The notes: generated by a model from the sequence alone, not told the origin. Shown: positions 1-8,516, numbered from the stretch's first letter. The stretch is 35,538 nt of DNA from Rhodospirillales bacterium (GCA_013203595.1 JABMNT010000258.1:1-35538), one strand, 5' to 3'. A program made the numbers and translations.

Positions 1-717
1 GCTCATGGCATTGCCGAAACCGCGTTCGCCTTCCAGCATATTGTCGGCCCCGGTCACCCCCGCCGCCGCCATTTGCGCACAGAGCACCCCGGTTTCCGCA
101 GCCCGCCCGGCATGCAGGGGTTTGCTCATGGCGTCGGAGCGGAAGGCCTGCTGCAGCGCGGCGGCCATGGTCGCCGCATTGGCGATGGCATGTTTGGCCT
201 GCAGCGCACTCAAACCAAGAATTTTGGCCGCAGCTGCCGCCGCACCGAAGGCGCCGACGGTGCCGGTCGTATGCCAGTAGTCATAATGGGCCGGCTGTAC
301 CGCCGCCGCGATCCGGTTGGAGACTTCGTAGCCGGCAACAATGCCGGTGATCAGGTCAGCGCCGCTGCCGCCCACCGCCTGCAGGGCGGCAATGGCGGCT
401 GAAATTACCGGTGGCCCCGGATGATAAATGCCGTCGCGGAAAATATCGTCGACCTCCAGGGTATGGGCGGCAACGCCGTTGATCAGGGCGGCGGTTCTGG
501 GGGTGGCCGCAATGGCGGAAGGGATCAGCGACGCGTTGCCGTGGTTCAGGTCATCATTAAGGGCAACCTGCAGGGCCAGCGCCGGCGGCTCCAGGCCACC
601 CGGCAGGGTCGCCGCCAGATAATCCAGCAGGCAGCGCTTGGCCGCATGAACCACCGCTTCGGGTAAATCCGCATAGGTTAATCCAGCGATATAGGATCCG
701 AGTATCTGTGCCTGCAT
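1..717 (-). CDS. MmgE/PrpD family protein (3' end outside window)
   Basis: The frame runs leftward off the window, so only the N-terminal 239 residues are visible. The translation starts MQAQILGSYIAGL and contains the hallmarks of the MmgE/PrpD (2-methylcitrate dehydratase/immune-responsive gene 1) fold: an all-helical start, a segment reading ALINGVAAHTLEVDD near residues 80-95 and HPGPPVISAAIAAL just after it. Family members dehydrate or decarboxylate tricarboxylic acids such as 2-methylcitrate or cis-aconitate, but many members have no known substrate. The ATG at 717 is preceded on its strand by AGGAAAG, a fair ribosome binding site. It lies 36 bases behind the leuD-type gene and is probably the third gene of that operon. 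Family assignment is confident; the reaction is not. Confidence 0.85.
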   Translation of the reverse strand, partial: MQAQILGSYIAGLTYADLPEAVVHAAKRCLLDYLAATLPGGLEPPALALQVALNDDLNHGNASLIPSAIAATPRTAALINGVAAHTLEVDDIFRDGIYHPGPPVISAAIAALQAVGGSGADLITGIVAGYEVSNRIAAAVQPAHYDYWHTTGTVGAFGAAAAAAKILGLSALQAKHAIANAATMAAALQQAFRSDAMSKPLHAGRAAETGVLCAQMAAAGVTGADNMLEGERGFGNAMS

Positions 718-753
718 GGTTTCGACTTTCCTGTTGAAGACCCGATGAACGGG

Positions 754-1365
754 TTAAATGTAGATCCACGGACGCGCTTTTTCGTCGGCGGCCCGGTGGT
801 TCTTGATATCAGCAGATTTGCGCAAGGTCACCCCAATATCGTCAAGCCCCTGCAACAACTGGGTGCGGCGTTGCGGCTGCACGGCGAACGCATGGGATTG
901 ACCATCCGGCGCGGTGATTTTTTGCTGCTCGAGATCAATCTCGAAGGGACCGCCATTGCCGCTGGCAGCCAGCTTCGCCAGATGCTCAACCGTCGCTTCG
1001 TCGAGGACAATCGGCAGCAGCCCGCTCTGGAAACAGTTGTTGTAGAAAATATTGCCGAAACCCGGCGTGATGATGCAGCGGATGCCCAGCCCATGCAGCG
1101 CCCAGACGGCGGATTCGCGCGAACTGCCGCAGCCGAAATTGGCCCCGGATATGAGAATTTGGGCGTCCCTGAAGGCCGGTTTGTTGAGCACGAATTGCGG
1201 ATTTTCAGACCCGTCCGGCAGATAGCGCAGCACTTCAAAGGCAAAGCGGTGCATATCCGCCCGCTCAGCCATCAGATAGCGACCCATGGGAATGATCAGG
1301 TCGGTGTCGATATTGGCCCGCATCAGGGGTGCCGCGACGGCGCTCAGTTTGGTAAAGGGTTGCAT
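754..1365 (-). CDS. leuD: LeuD-type isomerase/dehydratase small subunit
   Basis: 203 residues, the normal length for the small (swivel-domain) subunit of 3-isopropylmalate dehydratase. The start MQPFTKLSAVAAPL, the NIDTDLIIP segment (about residues 18-26), SENPQFVLNKPAFR and the signature NFGCGSSRESAVWAL (about 96-110) are all present, followed by IFYNNCFQSGLLPI. It would pair with the large subunit encoded 4 bases upstream to form the iron-sulfur enzyme that moves a hydroxyl group on a branched malate. Substrate-loop residues differ somewhat from leucine-pathway enzymes, and its neighbours are catabolic (an MmgE/PrpD gene, a divergent importer). It may therefore be a paralogue acting on another hydroxyacid rather than the leucine enzyme. 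Confidence 0.88.
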   Translation of the reverse strand: MQPFTKLSAVAAPLMRANIDTDLIIPMGRYLMAERADMHRFAFEVLRYLPDGSENPQFVLNKPAFRDAQILISGANFGCGSSRESAVWALHGLGIRCIITPGFGNIFYNNCFQSGLLPIVLDEATVEHLAKLAASGNGGPFEIDLEQQKITAPDGQSHAFAVQPQRRTQLLQGLDDIGVTLRKSADIKNHRAADEKARPWIYI

Positions 1366-1369
1366 GGTC

Positions 1370-2776
1370 TCAGGCCTCCATCATCGCACGCACATCGGTT
1401 ATCTCGCCACGAATGGCGGCGGCAGCAGCCATGATCGGGCTGGCCAGATGGGTGCGGCTGTCGGTGCCCTGGCGACCGACAAAGTTGCGGTTCGACGTCG
1501 ACATGCAGCGCTTGCCGGCGGCCACCACCTCGCCATTGGCGCCGACGCAGAGCGAACAGCCCGGATTGCGCCACTCAAACCCGGCCTCGGTGAACAGGCG
1601 GTCCAGTCCTTCCGCCTCGGCGGCCCGTTTGACATCAACGGAGCCCGGCACGACCCAGGCTCTGACATGGGCCGCCACCTTTTGGCCCTGAAGCACGCCA
1701 GCAGCTTCGCGCAAATCACTGAGCCGGCCATTGGTGCAGGAGCCGATAAACACCTGATCGATTTTTGTGCCCTGCAGCCCTGCGCCGGCGGTCAGGCCCA
1801 TATAGTCAAGGGCCGCTGCATAGGCCCGGCGTTTTTCCGGGTCCGGCTGGGCCGACGGATCGGGTATGTGGCCATCGATGGCGATCACCTGCTCCGGACT
1901 GGTGCCCCAGGTGACCTGTGGCCTGATCTGGCAGGCGTCAACGGAGCGTTCGAGATCGAAGGTGGCAGCGGCGTCCGACGGCAGGCTCTGCCAATGGGCG
2001 AGGGCGGCATCCCAGTTGGCGTCTTTGGGGGCATATTCCCGCCCGGCCAGATAGGCATAGGTGGTTGCATCCGGTGCCACCATGCCGATTTTCGCACCCA
2101 TTTCAATGGACAGGTTACACAATGTCATGCGTTGTTCGATGCTGAAGGAACGCACCACCGGCCCGGCATATTCAACCGCATAGCCATTGCCGGCAGCCAC
2201 CCCGTCGCGGCCGATCAGATACAAAATCAGATCCTTTGCCGTCACGCCGGTCTGCAGCTGGCCATCGAAGCGCACCCGCAGGCGTTTGGGTTTTTGCTGG
2301 ATGATAGCCCCGGTCGCCAGCACATGCGCCACTTCGCTGGCGCCAATGCCCCAGGCCAGGGCTCCCAGCCCACCATGGGTGCTGGTATGGCTGTCACCAC
2401 AGACGATCAGCGATCCCGGCAGGGTCAGGCCCAGTTCCGGGCCGATCACATGGATGATGCCGAAGCCATGGGCGCCGATTTCGAAAAACCGCACACCTTG
2501 CTTGTGCGCCAGGTCGCGCAGCGGATCCACACATTTCGCGTAGCGCTCGCCGCTGTGGGACGCGTCCAGGGCGGTCGATGTGGTGTGATCAGGGCAGGCA
2601 AAGGTCAGATCCGGATGCATCACTGCACGGCCCTGCTCAGCCAGCGCCTGCAGGGCACGGGCCCCGCTCAGGTCATGGATAAAATTGCGGTCAACCTGCA
2701 ACAGGGAAAACCCGTCGCCGAGGGAGGAAATGGTATGGGAGTCCCAGACCTTGTCAAAAAGGGTATTCGCAGACAT
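1370..2776 (-). CDS. leuC: LeuC-type isomerase/dehydratase large subunit
   Basis: 468 residues, full length for the aconitase-superfamily large subunit of 3-isopropylmalate dehydratase. The three 4Fe-4S ligands are visible at Cys347 (IGSCTN), Cys407 and Cys410 (NPGCSLC). The motifs VCGDSHTSTHG (about 125-135) and STSNRNFVGRQG (about 426-437) are also present. Departures from the usual LeuC pattern are CPDHT where MDHN is typical, PGSVDVK where PGSGPVK is typical, and CSLCVGAN after the last cluster cysteine where CSMCLAMN is typical. These suggest a divergent paralogue with altered substrate choice. It starts at the ATG at 2776 with only a weak ribosome binding site. It is divergent from the binding-protein gene at 2910 and is the first gene of the leuC-leuD-prpD-type operon. 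Confidence 0.88.
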   Translation of the reverse strand: MSANTLFDKVWDSHTISSLGDGFSLLQVDRNFIHDLSGARALQALAEQGRAVMHPDLTFACPDHTTSTALDASHSGERYAKCVDPLRDLAHKQGVRFFEIGAHGFGIIHVIGPELGLTLPGSLIVCGDSHTSTHGGLGALAWGIGASEVAHVLATGAIIQQKPKRLRVRFDGQLQTGVTAKDLILYLIGRDGVAAGNGYAVEYAGPVVRSFSIEQRMTLCNLSIEMGAKIGMVAPDATTYAYLAGREYAPKDANWDAALAHWQSLPSDAAATFDLERSVDACQIRPQVTWGTSPEQVIAIDGHIPDPSAQPDPEKRRAYAAALDYMGLTAGAGLQGTKIDQVFIGSCTNGRLSDLREAAGVLQGQKVAAHVRAWVVPGSVDVKRAAEAEGLDRLFTEAGFEWRNPGCSLCVGANGEVVAAGKRCMSTSNRNFVGRQGTDSRTHLASPIMAAAAAIRGEITDVRAMMEA

Positions 2777-2836
2777 GACAAATCATGCCCTATCGACAGC
2801 CCCTCCGCAATATTTCCATGGCCCTGTCGCGAAGGG

Positions 2837-2866
2837 TTGGCTTCGCAGGATTTGCGATTGTATAAC
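2837..2866 (+). promoter_or_regulatory. Predicted promoter of the liv-type operon
   Basis: In the 133-base divergent spacer, TTGGCT (2837-2842) and TATAAC (2861-2866) are separated by 18 bases and resemble sigma-70 -35 and -10 boxes. A small inverted repeat, CTAC-GGTCT-GTAG (2866-2878), covers the expected start point and could be an operator arm. A strong ribosome binding site GGGAGG (2896-2901) stands 8 bases before the ATG at 2910. No regulator gene lies next to it in the window. Confidence 0.5.
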
Positions 2867-2909
2867 TACGGTCTGTAGAATTTTTTAGTCTATCTGGGAG
2901 GATCCGATA

Positions 2910-4073
2910 ATGAAAAAAACCATTCTGGGTGCCGTTGCAACAATGGCCCTGATAACGGCACCGGCGCTGGCTGCCGATCCCGTTAAAATCGGCATGATTA
3001 CAACCCTTTCCGGCGGCGGCAGTTCGCTGGGAATCGATATTCGTGATGGCTTTCAGCTGGCCGTCGATATGCGCGGCGGCATGCTCGGTGACCACGCGGT
3101 CGAGCTGATCATCTCCGATGATGCCCGCAAGGTCGGCAATGCCAAGCAAATCGCCGATCGCATGCTGAAACGCGACAAGGTGGATATCGTCACCGGCATT
3201 GTCTGGTCCAATCTGGCGCTGGCGGTGGTGCCGACGGTGACCAAGGCCGGAAAGTTTTATCTGAGCCCCAACGCCGGTCCGTCGAAACTGGCCGGTGCCG
3301 GTTGCGACAAAAACTATTTCAATGTGGCCTGGCAGAACGACAACCTGCATGAGGCCGCCGGTCAGTATGTCAGCGACAAGGCCCACAAGAACGTCTACAT
3401 CATGGCCCCTAACTACCCGGCAGGCAAAGACGCCCTGGCCGGTTTCAAGCGCTACTACAAGGGCAAAATTGCCGGTGAAGTCTACACCAAACTGGGGCAG
3501 GTCGATTACGCGGCTGAACTGGCAAACCTGCGCGCCGCATCGCCCGATGCCGTGTTTTTCTTCCTGCCCGGCGGCATGGGCATCAACTTCGTCAAACAAT
3601 ATGCGCAGGCCGGCCTGACCAAGACCACCCCGCTCTATGGCCCGGCCTTCTCCTTCGATGAGGGTATTCTGAAGGCAGTCGGCGACACCGCAATCGGGGT
3701 GTTCAACACATCGCAGTGGAACAAGGACATCAAAAACGCGGCCAACGTCGATTTTGTTGCCAACTTCCACAAAACCTACGGCCGCTTCCCGTCGCTCTAT
3801 GCCAGCCAGGGCTACGATACAGCGCTGCTGCTCGACAGTGCGATCCGTGCCGTCGGCGGCGACATGACGAAACAGGATGACTTCCGCAAGGCCCTGGAGG
3901 CCGCCAAGTTCCAGTCGGTGCGCGGCCCCTTCAGGTTTGGTCCCAACCATCACCCCGTACAGGATATCTATGTGCGCGAGGTCTATAAGGACGGCGACAA
4001 CATTACCAACCGGATTGTCGGCAAGGTATTCACTGATCACGGTGATGCCTATGCCGCTGAATGCAAAATGTAA
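2910..4073 (+). CDS. ABC importer periplasmic binding protein, branched-chain amino acid/amide type
   Basis: 387 residues with a clear signal peptide (basic MKK, hydrophobic stretch, cleavage after ...TAPALA, residue 21). The mature start DPVKIGMITTLSGGGSSLGIDIRDGFQLAVD is typical of type I periplasmic binding proteins of the LivK/AmiC class. The segment GYDTALLLDSAI late in the protein is also a family mark. It should capture the substrate in the periplasm and deliver it to the permeases encoded downstream. Relatives bind leucine-like amino acids, amides, aromatic acids or urea, and the ligand cannot be read from sequence. GGGAGG 8 bases upstream fixes the start. A terminator-like hairpin follows the gene at once. 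Confidence 0.9.
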   Translation: MKKTILGAVATMALITAPALAADPVKIGMITTLSGGGSSLGIDIRDGFQLAVDMRGGMLGDHAVELIISDDARKVGNAKQIADRMLKRDKVDIVTGIVWSNLALAVVPTVTKAGKFYLSPNAGPSKLAGAGCDKNYFNVAWQNDNLHEAAGQYVSDKAHKNVYIMAPNYPAGKDALAGFKRYYKGKIAGEVYTKLGQVDYAAELANLRAASPDAVFFFLPGGMGINFVKQYAQAGLTKTTPLYGPAFSFDEGILKAVGDTAIGVFNTSQWNKDIKNAANVDFVANFHKTYGRFPSLYASQGYDTALLLDSAIRAVGGDMTKQDDFRKALEAAKFQSVRGPFRFGPNHHPVQDIYVREVYKDGDNITNRIVGKVFTDHGDAYAAECKM

Positions 4074-4092
4074 CAGCGAACAGGCAAAATGC

Positions 4093-4129
4093 GGCGGCGC
4101 CTGGCTTGTGCCGGTGCCGCCGTTTTTTT
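4093..4129 (+). terminator. Terminator/attenuator hairpin between binding protein and permease genes
   Basis: GGCGGCGCC (4093-4101) pairs with GGTGCCGCC (4113-4121) with one G-T pair. The stem is extended by C4092-G4122, and the loop can close further through GGC (4103-4105) with GCC (4110-4112). Seven T residues follow at 4123-4129. This is a textbook intrinsic terminator placed 19 bases after the binding-protein stop. Partial readthrough would give more binding protein than permease. It also argues against the upstream ATG at 4089 as the start of the permease, since the coding frame would run through the hairpin. Confidence 0.85.
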
Positions 4130-4136
4130 ATTGGTA

Positions 4137-5060
4137 ATGACATTTTATCTTTTTCTTGAGCAAACGCTGAATGCCTTTCAGTTAGGCGTCATGCTGTTTT
4201 TGATGGCAGCCGGCCTGACCCTGGTGTTCGGGATCATGAACATGATCAATCTGGCGCATGGCTCGTTTTATATGATCGGCGCCTATGTGTCGGCCTATGT
4301 GGGTCATGCCACCGGCAGCTTTTTCATCGGCTTTCTGGTTGCCCTGCCGGTTGCCGCCCTGGTCGGTATGGCCGTCGAAATCATTGCGCTGCGCAAACTC
4401 TACAATCGCGATCACCTGGACCAGGTGCTGGCAACGTTTGGCCTGATTCTGTTTTTCAACGAACTGACGGCGATCATCTGGGGACCGCAGGCGATCTTCG
4501 TGCCGATCCCCGAGCTGTTTGCCGGATCTGTCGAGATTATCCCCGGCGTCCCCTACCCGGTTTACCGGCTGGTGATCATCCTCATGGGGCTGGCCGTGGC
4601 CCTGGCGCTGCGCAGCCTGATCGTCAGCACCCGGACCGGCATGCTGATCCGGGCTGGCGCGTCGAACCGCGAAATGGTCAGTGCGCTCGGCGTTGATATC
4701 GACCGACTGTACACCATCGTCTTCGGGCTCGGGGCCCTGCTGGCCGGACTGGCCGGAGCCCTGGCCGGGCCGATCCTGGCCACCGAAATCGGCATGGGCG
4801 AAAACATCCTGATCCTGACCTTCGTGGTCATCATCGTCGGCGGCATCGGCTCGGTGCGCGGCGCCCTGGTCGGTGCCCTGCTGGTCGGCCTGGTCGATAC
4901 CTATGGCCGCGCCTTCCTGCCAACCGTGCTGCGCTCCCTGATCGAGGAGCCGTCGGTGGCCGACGGGCTCGGCGCCTCGATCTCCTCCATGTCGATTTAT
5001 ATTCTGATGGCGGTGGTTTTGATCTTTCGCCCACGGGGATTGTTCCAGGCCTATGGATAA
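4137..5060 (+). CDS. livH: Branched-chain amino acid-type ABC permease LivH
   Basis: 307 residues from the ATG at 4137 (MTFYLFLEQTLNAFQLGVMLFLMAAGL). This matches how LivH proteins normally begin. An in-frame ATG at 4089 would add 16 residues encoded by the terminator hairpin and was not chosen. The ribosome binding site at 4137 is weak. The protein is almost wholly hydrophobic, with about eight membrane segments. It contains the family stretch LTLVFGIMNMINLAHGSFYMIGAY and, near the C-terminus, IVGGIGSVRGALVGALLVGLVDTYG. It forms the inner-membrane channel together with LivM, whose gene overlaps it by 8 bases. Confidence 0.9.
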   Translation: MTFYLFLEQTLNAFQLGVMLFLMAAGLTLVFGIMNMINLAHGSFYMIGAYVSAYVGHATGSFFIGFLVALPVAALVGMAVEIIALRKLYNRDHLDQVLATFGLILFFNELTAIIWGPQAIFVPIPELFAGSVEIIPGVPYPVYRLVIILMGLAVALALRSLIVSTRTGMLIRAGASNREMVSALGVDIDRLYTIVFGLGALLAGLAGALAGPILATEIGMGENILILTFVVIIVGGIGSVRGALVGALLVGLVDTYGRAFLPTVLRSLIEEPSVADGLGASISSMSIYILMAVVLIFRPRGLFQAYG

Positions 5061-6051
5061 ACCGGTTGTCACCCGCAAGGCCCTGGTTCTCGGGCTCGGC
5101 CTGGTTTTGCTGCTGGCCCTGCCGCCCATTGCTCTGGCCATGGACGAAGGCTTTTTCATCAGCCTGTTCAGCCGCATTCTGATCTATGCCCTGGCCGCGG
5201 TCAGCCTGGATCTGATCCTGGGCTATGCCGGCATGGCCAGCCTCGGGCACGGGGCGTTTTTGGGGGTCGGTGCCTATGTGGTCGGGATTCTTGCCTTTCA
5301 TCTGTCCGATGGCAGCCCGCTGCCGTTCCTGCCCGGTGCCTGGGCAGGCACCGCCAGCGCCCTGATCGCCTGGACTGCGGCGATCCTTGTTTCGGCCCTG
5401 TTTGCCCTGGTCATCGGTGCGCTCAGTCAGCGCACAAGCGGCGTCTATTTCATCATGATCACCCTGGCGTTTGCCCAGATGCTGTATTTCTTCTTCATCT
5501 CGCTCAGCACCTACGGCGGCCAGGACGGGGTTAATCTGGAACAACGCAACACGTTTCCGCTGCTCGATCTGGGCGACGATACCAGCTTCTATTATGTCTG
5601 TCTGGGCCTGCTGCTGGGCTTCGTCTTTCTGTGCAAGCGACTGGTCAATTCGCGGTTTGGCATGGTCATGCGCGGCTGCAAGCAAAACGAGACCCGGATG
5701 CGGGCGCTGGGTTTTGCCACCTACCGCTACAAGCTCATGTGTTTTGTCATCGCCGGTGCCGGTGCCGGGCTGGCCGGCGCCCTGGCCGCCAACCAGAGCG
5801 AGTTTGTCAGCCCCGGCCTGATGCACTGGACCCGCTCAGGCGAGATCATGATCATGGTCATCCTGGGCGGTATGGGGACCCTGTTCGGGCCCATCCTGGG
5901 GGCCGCTGCCCTGCTGCTCATGGAGGATGTGCTGGCGTCCTATACGGAGCATTGGATGATCATCCTTGGCCCGGTCCTGATCTTTGTCGTACTGTTTGCG
6001 AGGCGCGGCATCTACGGCTTTCTGGCCGGTCCCGGAGGCCGCGATGGATAG
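5053..6051 (+). CDS. livM: Branched-chain amino acid-type ABC permease LivM
   Basis: 332 residues and strongly hydrophobic, with the LivM pattern LILGYAGMASLGHGAFLGVGAY (about residues 55-76) and, late, ILGGMGTLFGPILGAAALLLMEDVL. It is the second integral-membrane subunit of the importer. Its ATG lies inside the last codons of livH (8-base overlap), and its own end overlaps the livG start by 8 bases, so translation of the set is coupled. The loop after SLSTYGGQDGVNL matches LivM relatives that serve acid or amide importers as well as leucine systems. Confidence 0.92.
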   Translation: MDKPVVTRKALVLGLGLVLLLALPPIALAMDEGFFISLFSRILIYALAAVSLDLILGYAGMASLGHGAFLGVGAYVVGILAFHLSDGSPLPFLPGAWAGTASALIAWTAAILVSALFALVIGALSQRTSGVYFIMITLAFAQMLYFFFISLSTYGGQDGVNLEQRNTFPLLDLGDDTSFYYVCLGLLLGFVFLCKRLVNSRFGMVMRGCKQNETRMRALGFATYRYKLMCFVIAGAGAGLAGALAANQSEFVSPGLMHWTRSGEIMIMVILGGMGTLFGPILGAAALLLMEDVLASYTEHWMIILGPVLIFVVLFARRGIYGFLAGPGGRDG

Positions 6052-6802
6052 CCCGGCAGCACCGCTCCTCGACGTCCAGGGCCTGGTCAAATCCTTCGGT
6101 GCGCTTCGCGCCAGTGACGGCATTAGCCTGGATGTGCGGGCCGGGGAAATCCATGCGGTGATCGGCCCCAACGGAGCCGGCAAGACCACCCTGATCAATC
6201 AACTGTCGGGCGAGATGGCGCCCGACGGCGGACAGATCCTTTTCGATGGCATGAACGTCACCGCCATGGACGTGGCGCGGCGCGCCCGCATGGGCCTCGC
6301 CCGGTCCTATCAGATCACCAGCATTTTTCCCGAATTTACGGCGCTCGAAAACCTGGCCATGGCGGTGCAGTCCGGGCTCGGTCATCATTTCCGCTTCTGG
6401 CGCAATGCCAAAACAGACCCGGCCCGCATTGCGCCGGCCATGGAAGGGCTCAGGCGGGTCGAACTGGAAGCGGTGGCCCACTCCATGGCCGGCGAACTGG
6501 CCCATGGCCAGCAGCGCCAGCTGGAACTGGCCATGGCCCTGGCGACGGGGCCGAAGCTGTTGCTGCTGGATGAGCCCATGGCCGGCATGGGCCCGGAAGA
6601 ATCGCGGCGAATGACGGATATCCTGCTGCCCCTGAAGGGCCGGGTTTCGATTTTACTGGTCGAGCATGACATGGACGTGGTGTTCGCCCTGGCCGACCGC
6701 ATCACGGTGCTGGTGCTCGGCAAACCGATCGCCACCGATACTCCCGCCAGGATTCGCGCCAACCCTGACGTGCGCGCCGCCTATCTGGGTGAAAGCCCAT
6801 GA
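6044..6802 (+). CDS. livG: Branched-chain amino acid-type ABC ATPase LivG
   Basis: 252 residues from the ATG at 6044, supported by GGAGG at 6034-6038. A start at 5984 would add 20 residues lying inside livM and was rejected. Walker A GPNGAGKT (41-48), the signature-like AHGQQ (about 153-157), Walker B LLLLDE (172-177) and switch His208 are intact. The signature departs from LSGGQ in the way usual for LivG. It is one of the two cytoplasmic ATPases that power the permease pair. The stop overlaps the next start as ATGA. Confidence 0.92.
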   Translation: MDSPAAPLLDVQGLVKSFGALRASDGISLDVRAGEIHAVIGPNGAGKTTLINQLSGEMAPDGGQILFDGMNVTAMDVARRARMGLARSYQITSIFPEFTALENLAMAVQSGLGHHFRFWRNAKTDPARIAPAMEGLRRVELEAVAHSMAGELAHGQQRQLELAMALATGPKLLLLDEPMAGMGPEESRRMTDILLPLKGRVSILLVEHDMDVVFALADRITVLVLGKPIATDTPARIRANPDVRAAYLGESP

Positions 6803-7506
6803 TCCTGGAACTCAGCGACGTCGAAACCTTCTACGGAGCCAGCCAGGTGCTGTTCGGTGTCAACCTGCAGATTGCGCCCGGCGAGGTGGTCACCCTGATG
6901 GGCCGCAACGGCATGGGCAAAACCACAACGGTGCGCTCGATCATGGGCCTGACCCCGCCCCGAAGCGGGCTGATCCGCTTCGATGGCACCAACATCAGCG
7001 CCCGCCCGTCGCACCGCATTGCCCGGCTCGGCATCGGTCTGGTCCCCGAAGGCCGCCAGATTTTCCCCAACCTGACGGTCCGCGAAAACCTGATTGCCAC
7101 GGCCACCAACAACGCCGGCACCGGCAATCCGTGGACGCAGAACCGGGTGATCGATCTGTTCCCGCGCTTAGGCGAGCGCTTAAGCCACTACGGGCGCACC
7201 CTTTCGGGCGGTGAACAGCAGATGCTGGCTATTGGCCGGGCGTTGATGACCAACCCGAAACTGATGATACTGGACGAGGCCACCGAGGGGCTGGCGCCGC
7301 TGGTGCGTGATGAAATCTGGTCGTGCCTGGAACATAATCTGAAGAAGGCTGGCCAGGCCATTCTGGTCATCGACAAACACCCCGAAGCCATGGCCCGCAT
7401 TGCTGACCGGCATTATGTCATGGAAAAGGGCCTGATTGCCTGGACCGGCACCTCTAATGAGTTGTTGGCCGACACCGACATGCAACACCGCCTGTTAGGC
7501 GTATAG
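6799..7506 (+). CDS. livF: Branched-chain amino acid-type ABC ATPase LivF
   Basis: 235 residues, normal LivF size. Walker A is GRNGMGKT (35-42), the signature LSGGEQ (135-140), and Walker B LMILDE (155-160). GLVPEGRQIFPNLTVRENL after the Q-loop region is diagnostic of LivF. It pairs with LivG as the second ATPase of the importer. It starts four bases before the livG stop (ATGA overlap) and is followed after 9 bases by the hydrolase gene, so the hydrolase belongs to the same transcript. Confidence 0.92.
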   Translation: MILELSDVETFYGASQVLFGVNLQIAPGEVVTLMGRNGMGKTTTVRSIMGLTPPRSGLIRFDGTNISARPSHRIARLGIGLVPEGRQIFPNLTVRENLIATATNNAGTGNPWTQNRVIDLFPRLGERLSHYGRTLSGGEQQMLAIGRALMTNPKLMILDEATEGLAPLVRDEIWSCLEHNLKKAGQAILVIDKHPEAMARIADRHYVMEKGLIAWTGTSNELLADTDMQHRLLGV

Positions 7507-7515
7507 GAGAAAATC

Positions 7516-8361
7516 ATGGACGTCATCATTAACCCGGAAAACGAAAAACTGTACAACGCCCGCGCCGCGATCCCCGACAACCAGCAGATTTTCGAGCGCT
7601 GGACCGCCGCCAGCCACGCGGCCCGCGCCAGCCATCCCAACCATGCGGGCATTAAATACGGTGCCCGCGAACGCGAGGTGCTGGACATCTATCCGAACGA
7701 AAACCCCGACGCCCCGGTTATGATGTTTATTCACGGCGGTTACTGGCAGGCCCGCTGCCCCGCCGATTTCAACTTCATAGCCCCTGAGCTGGTCAAACTG
7801 GGTTTCTGTGTGGTTCTCGCCGGCTACGACTTATGCCCCGATGTCCCGCTTGATAAAATCACCAGCCAGATGCAGGCCGCGGCCCGGTATGTGTGGCACA
7901 CTATCGCCACCTATGGCGGCGATAAGAACCGCTTTTATGTATCCGGCCATTCCGCCGGCGGGCATCTGACGGCGGAGCTGATGGCCACCGACTGGACCGC
8001 GATAGACAGTGAAATCCCCAATGATTTCGTCAAAGGCGGGGTGCCGATCAGCGGTGTTTTTGATCTGGAACCGCTGATCCCCACATCGATTAATGAAAAG
8101 GTCGGGCTGGATACGACGAGCGCCCGGCGCAACAGCCCCCTGCTCCGCAACCCGGTCTGCAGCGGCCCGCTGGTCCTGGCCGTCGGCGGCGATGAAAGTG
8201 CCGCCTTCTTCGAGCAGGCCGACCGGCTGGCCGCCAAATGGGGCCCGCATCTGAGCCAGTGCACCCGCCTTGATCTGCCCGGCGCCCACCACATGGCCGC
8301 CGTCGATGAACTGGCCAAACCGGGCAGTGCATTATTGGGGGCGATTGCGGGATTAATCTGA
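7516..8361 (+). CDS. Alpha/beta hydrolase, arylformamidase-like
   Basis: 281 residues with an alpha/beta-hydrolase fold. The oxyanion motif HGGYW is at 73-77, the nucleophile elbow GHSAGG carries Ser146, the likely acid is Asp226 (GGDES), and the likely base is His258 or His259 (GAHHM). The HGGYW form and the N-terminal YNARAAIPDNQQIFERW segment resemble kynurenine-formamidase-type hydrolases, which split N-formyl or related amide/ester bonds. No signal peptide is present, so it should act in the cytoplasm on the imported compound or a derivative. A ribosome binding site (AGGAGA) overlaps the livF stop, and the gene ends the operon. The substrate is unknown; arylformamidase is only the nearest named activity. 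Confidence 0.82.
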   Translation: MDVIINPENEKLYNARAAIPDNQQIFERWTAASHAARASHPNHAGIKYGAREREVLDIYPNENPDAPVMMFIHGGYWQARCPADFNFIAPELVKLGFCVVLAGYDLCPDVPLDKITSQMQAAARYVWHTIATYGGDKNRFYVSGHSAGGHLTAELMATDWTAIDSEIPNDFVKGGVPISGVFDLEPLIPTSINEKVGLDTTSARRNSPLLRNPVCSGPLVLAVGGDESAAFFEQADRLAAKWGPHLSQCTRLDLPGAHHMAAVDELAKPGSALLGAIAGLI

Positions 8362-8483
8362 TTGTCGGGTGATGCTTCACCAGACCATGTCAACGGAAGT
8401 TTTGTGCGAGGCCTTTACCGCCAGGCTTGTGCCCGGTGTGAATTTGTCACATCATTTTTAGATGACGTGCCTGATAGTCAGGA

Positions 8484-8510
8484 CCCAAGATCTGTTTTCC
8501 GCTTGGGAGA
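8484..8510 (+). promoter_or_regulatory. Hairpin overlapping the ribosome binding site of the pentapeptide-repeat gene
   Basis: CCCAAG (8484-8489) and CTTGGG (8502-8507) form a perfect 6-base-pair stem with a 12-base loop. The right arm covers part of GGGAGA (8505-8510), the ribosome binding site 6 bases before the ATG at 8517. If it folds in the mRNA it would hide the site and lower translation. The rest of the 155-base gap after the hydrolase gene holds a short GGTGA/TCACC hairpin (8368-8381) without a T-tract and no clear promoter. Confidence 0.4.
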
Positions 8511-8516
8511 TTAGCG

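Noticed and set aside
1286-2878. A 530-codon open frame on the plus strand opposite leuC
   Set aside because: Its translation has no recognisable family and is glycine- and histidine-rich; it is the shadow of a clear LeuC gene in GC-rich DNA.
2790-4040. A 416-codon open frame on the minus strand opposite the binding-protein gene
   Set aside because: The plus strand encodes a clear signal peptide and binding protein with a good ribosome binding site; the opposite frame has no recognisable family.
4089-4136. ATG at 4089 as start of the LivH gene
   Set aside because: The extra 16 residues are encoded by the terminator hairpin, and the 4137 start gives the usual LivH N-terminus.
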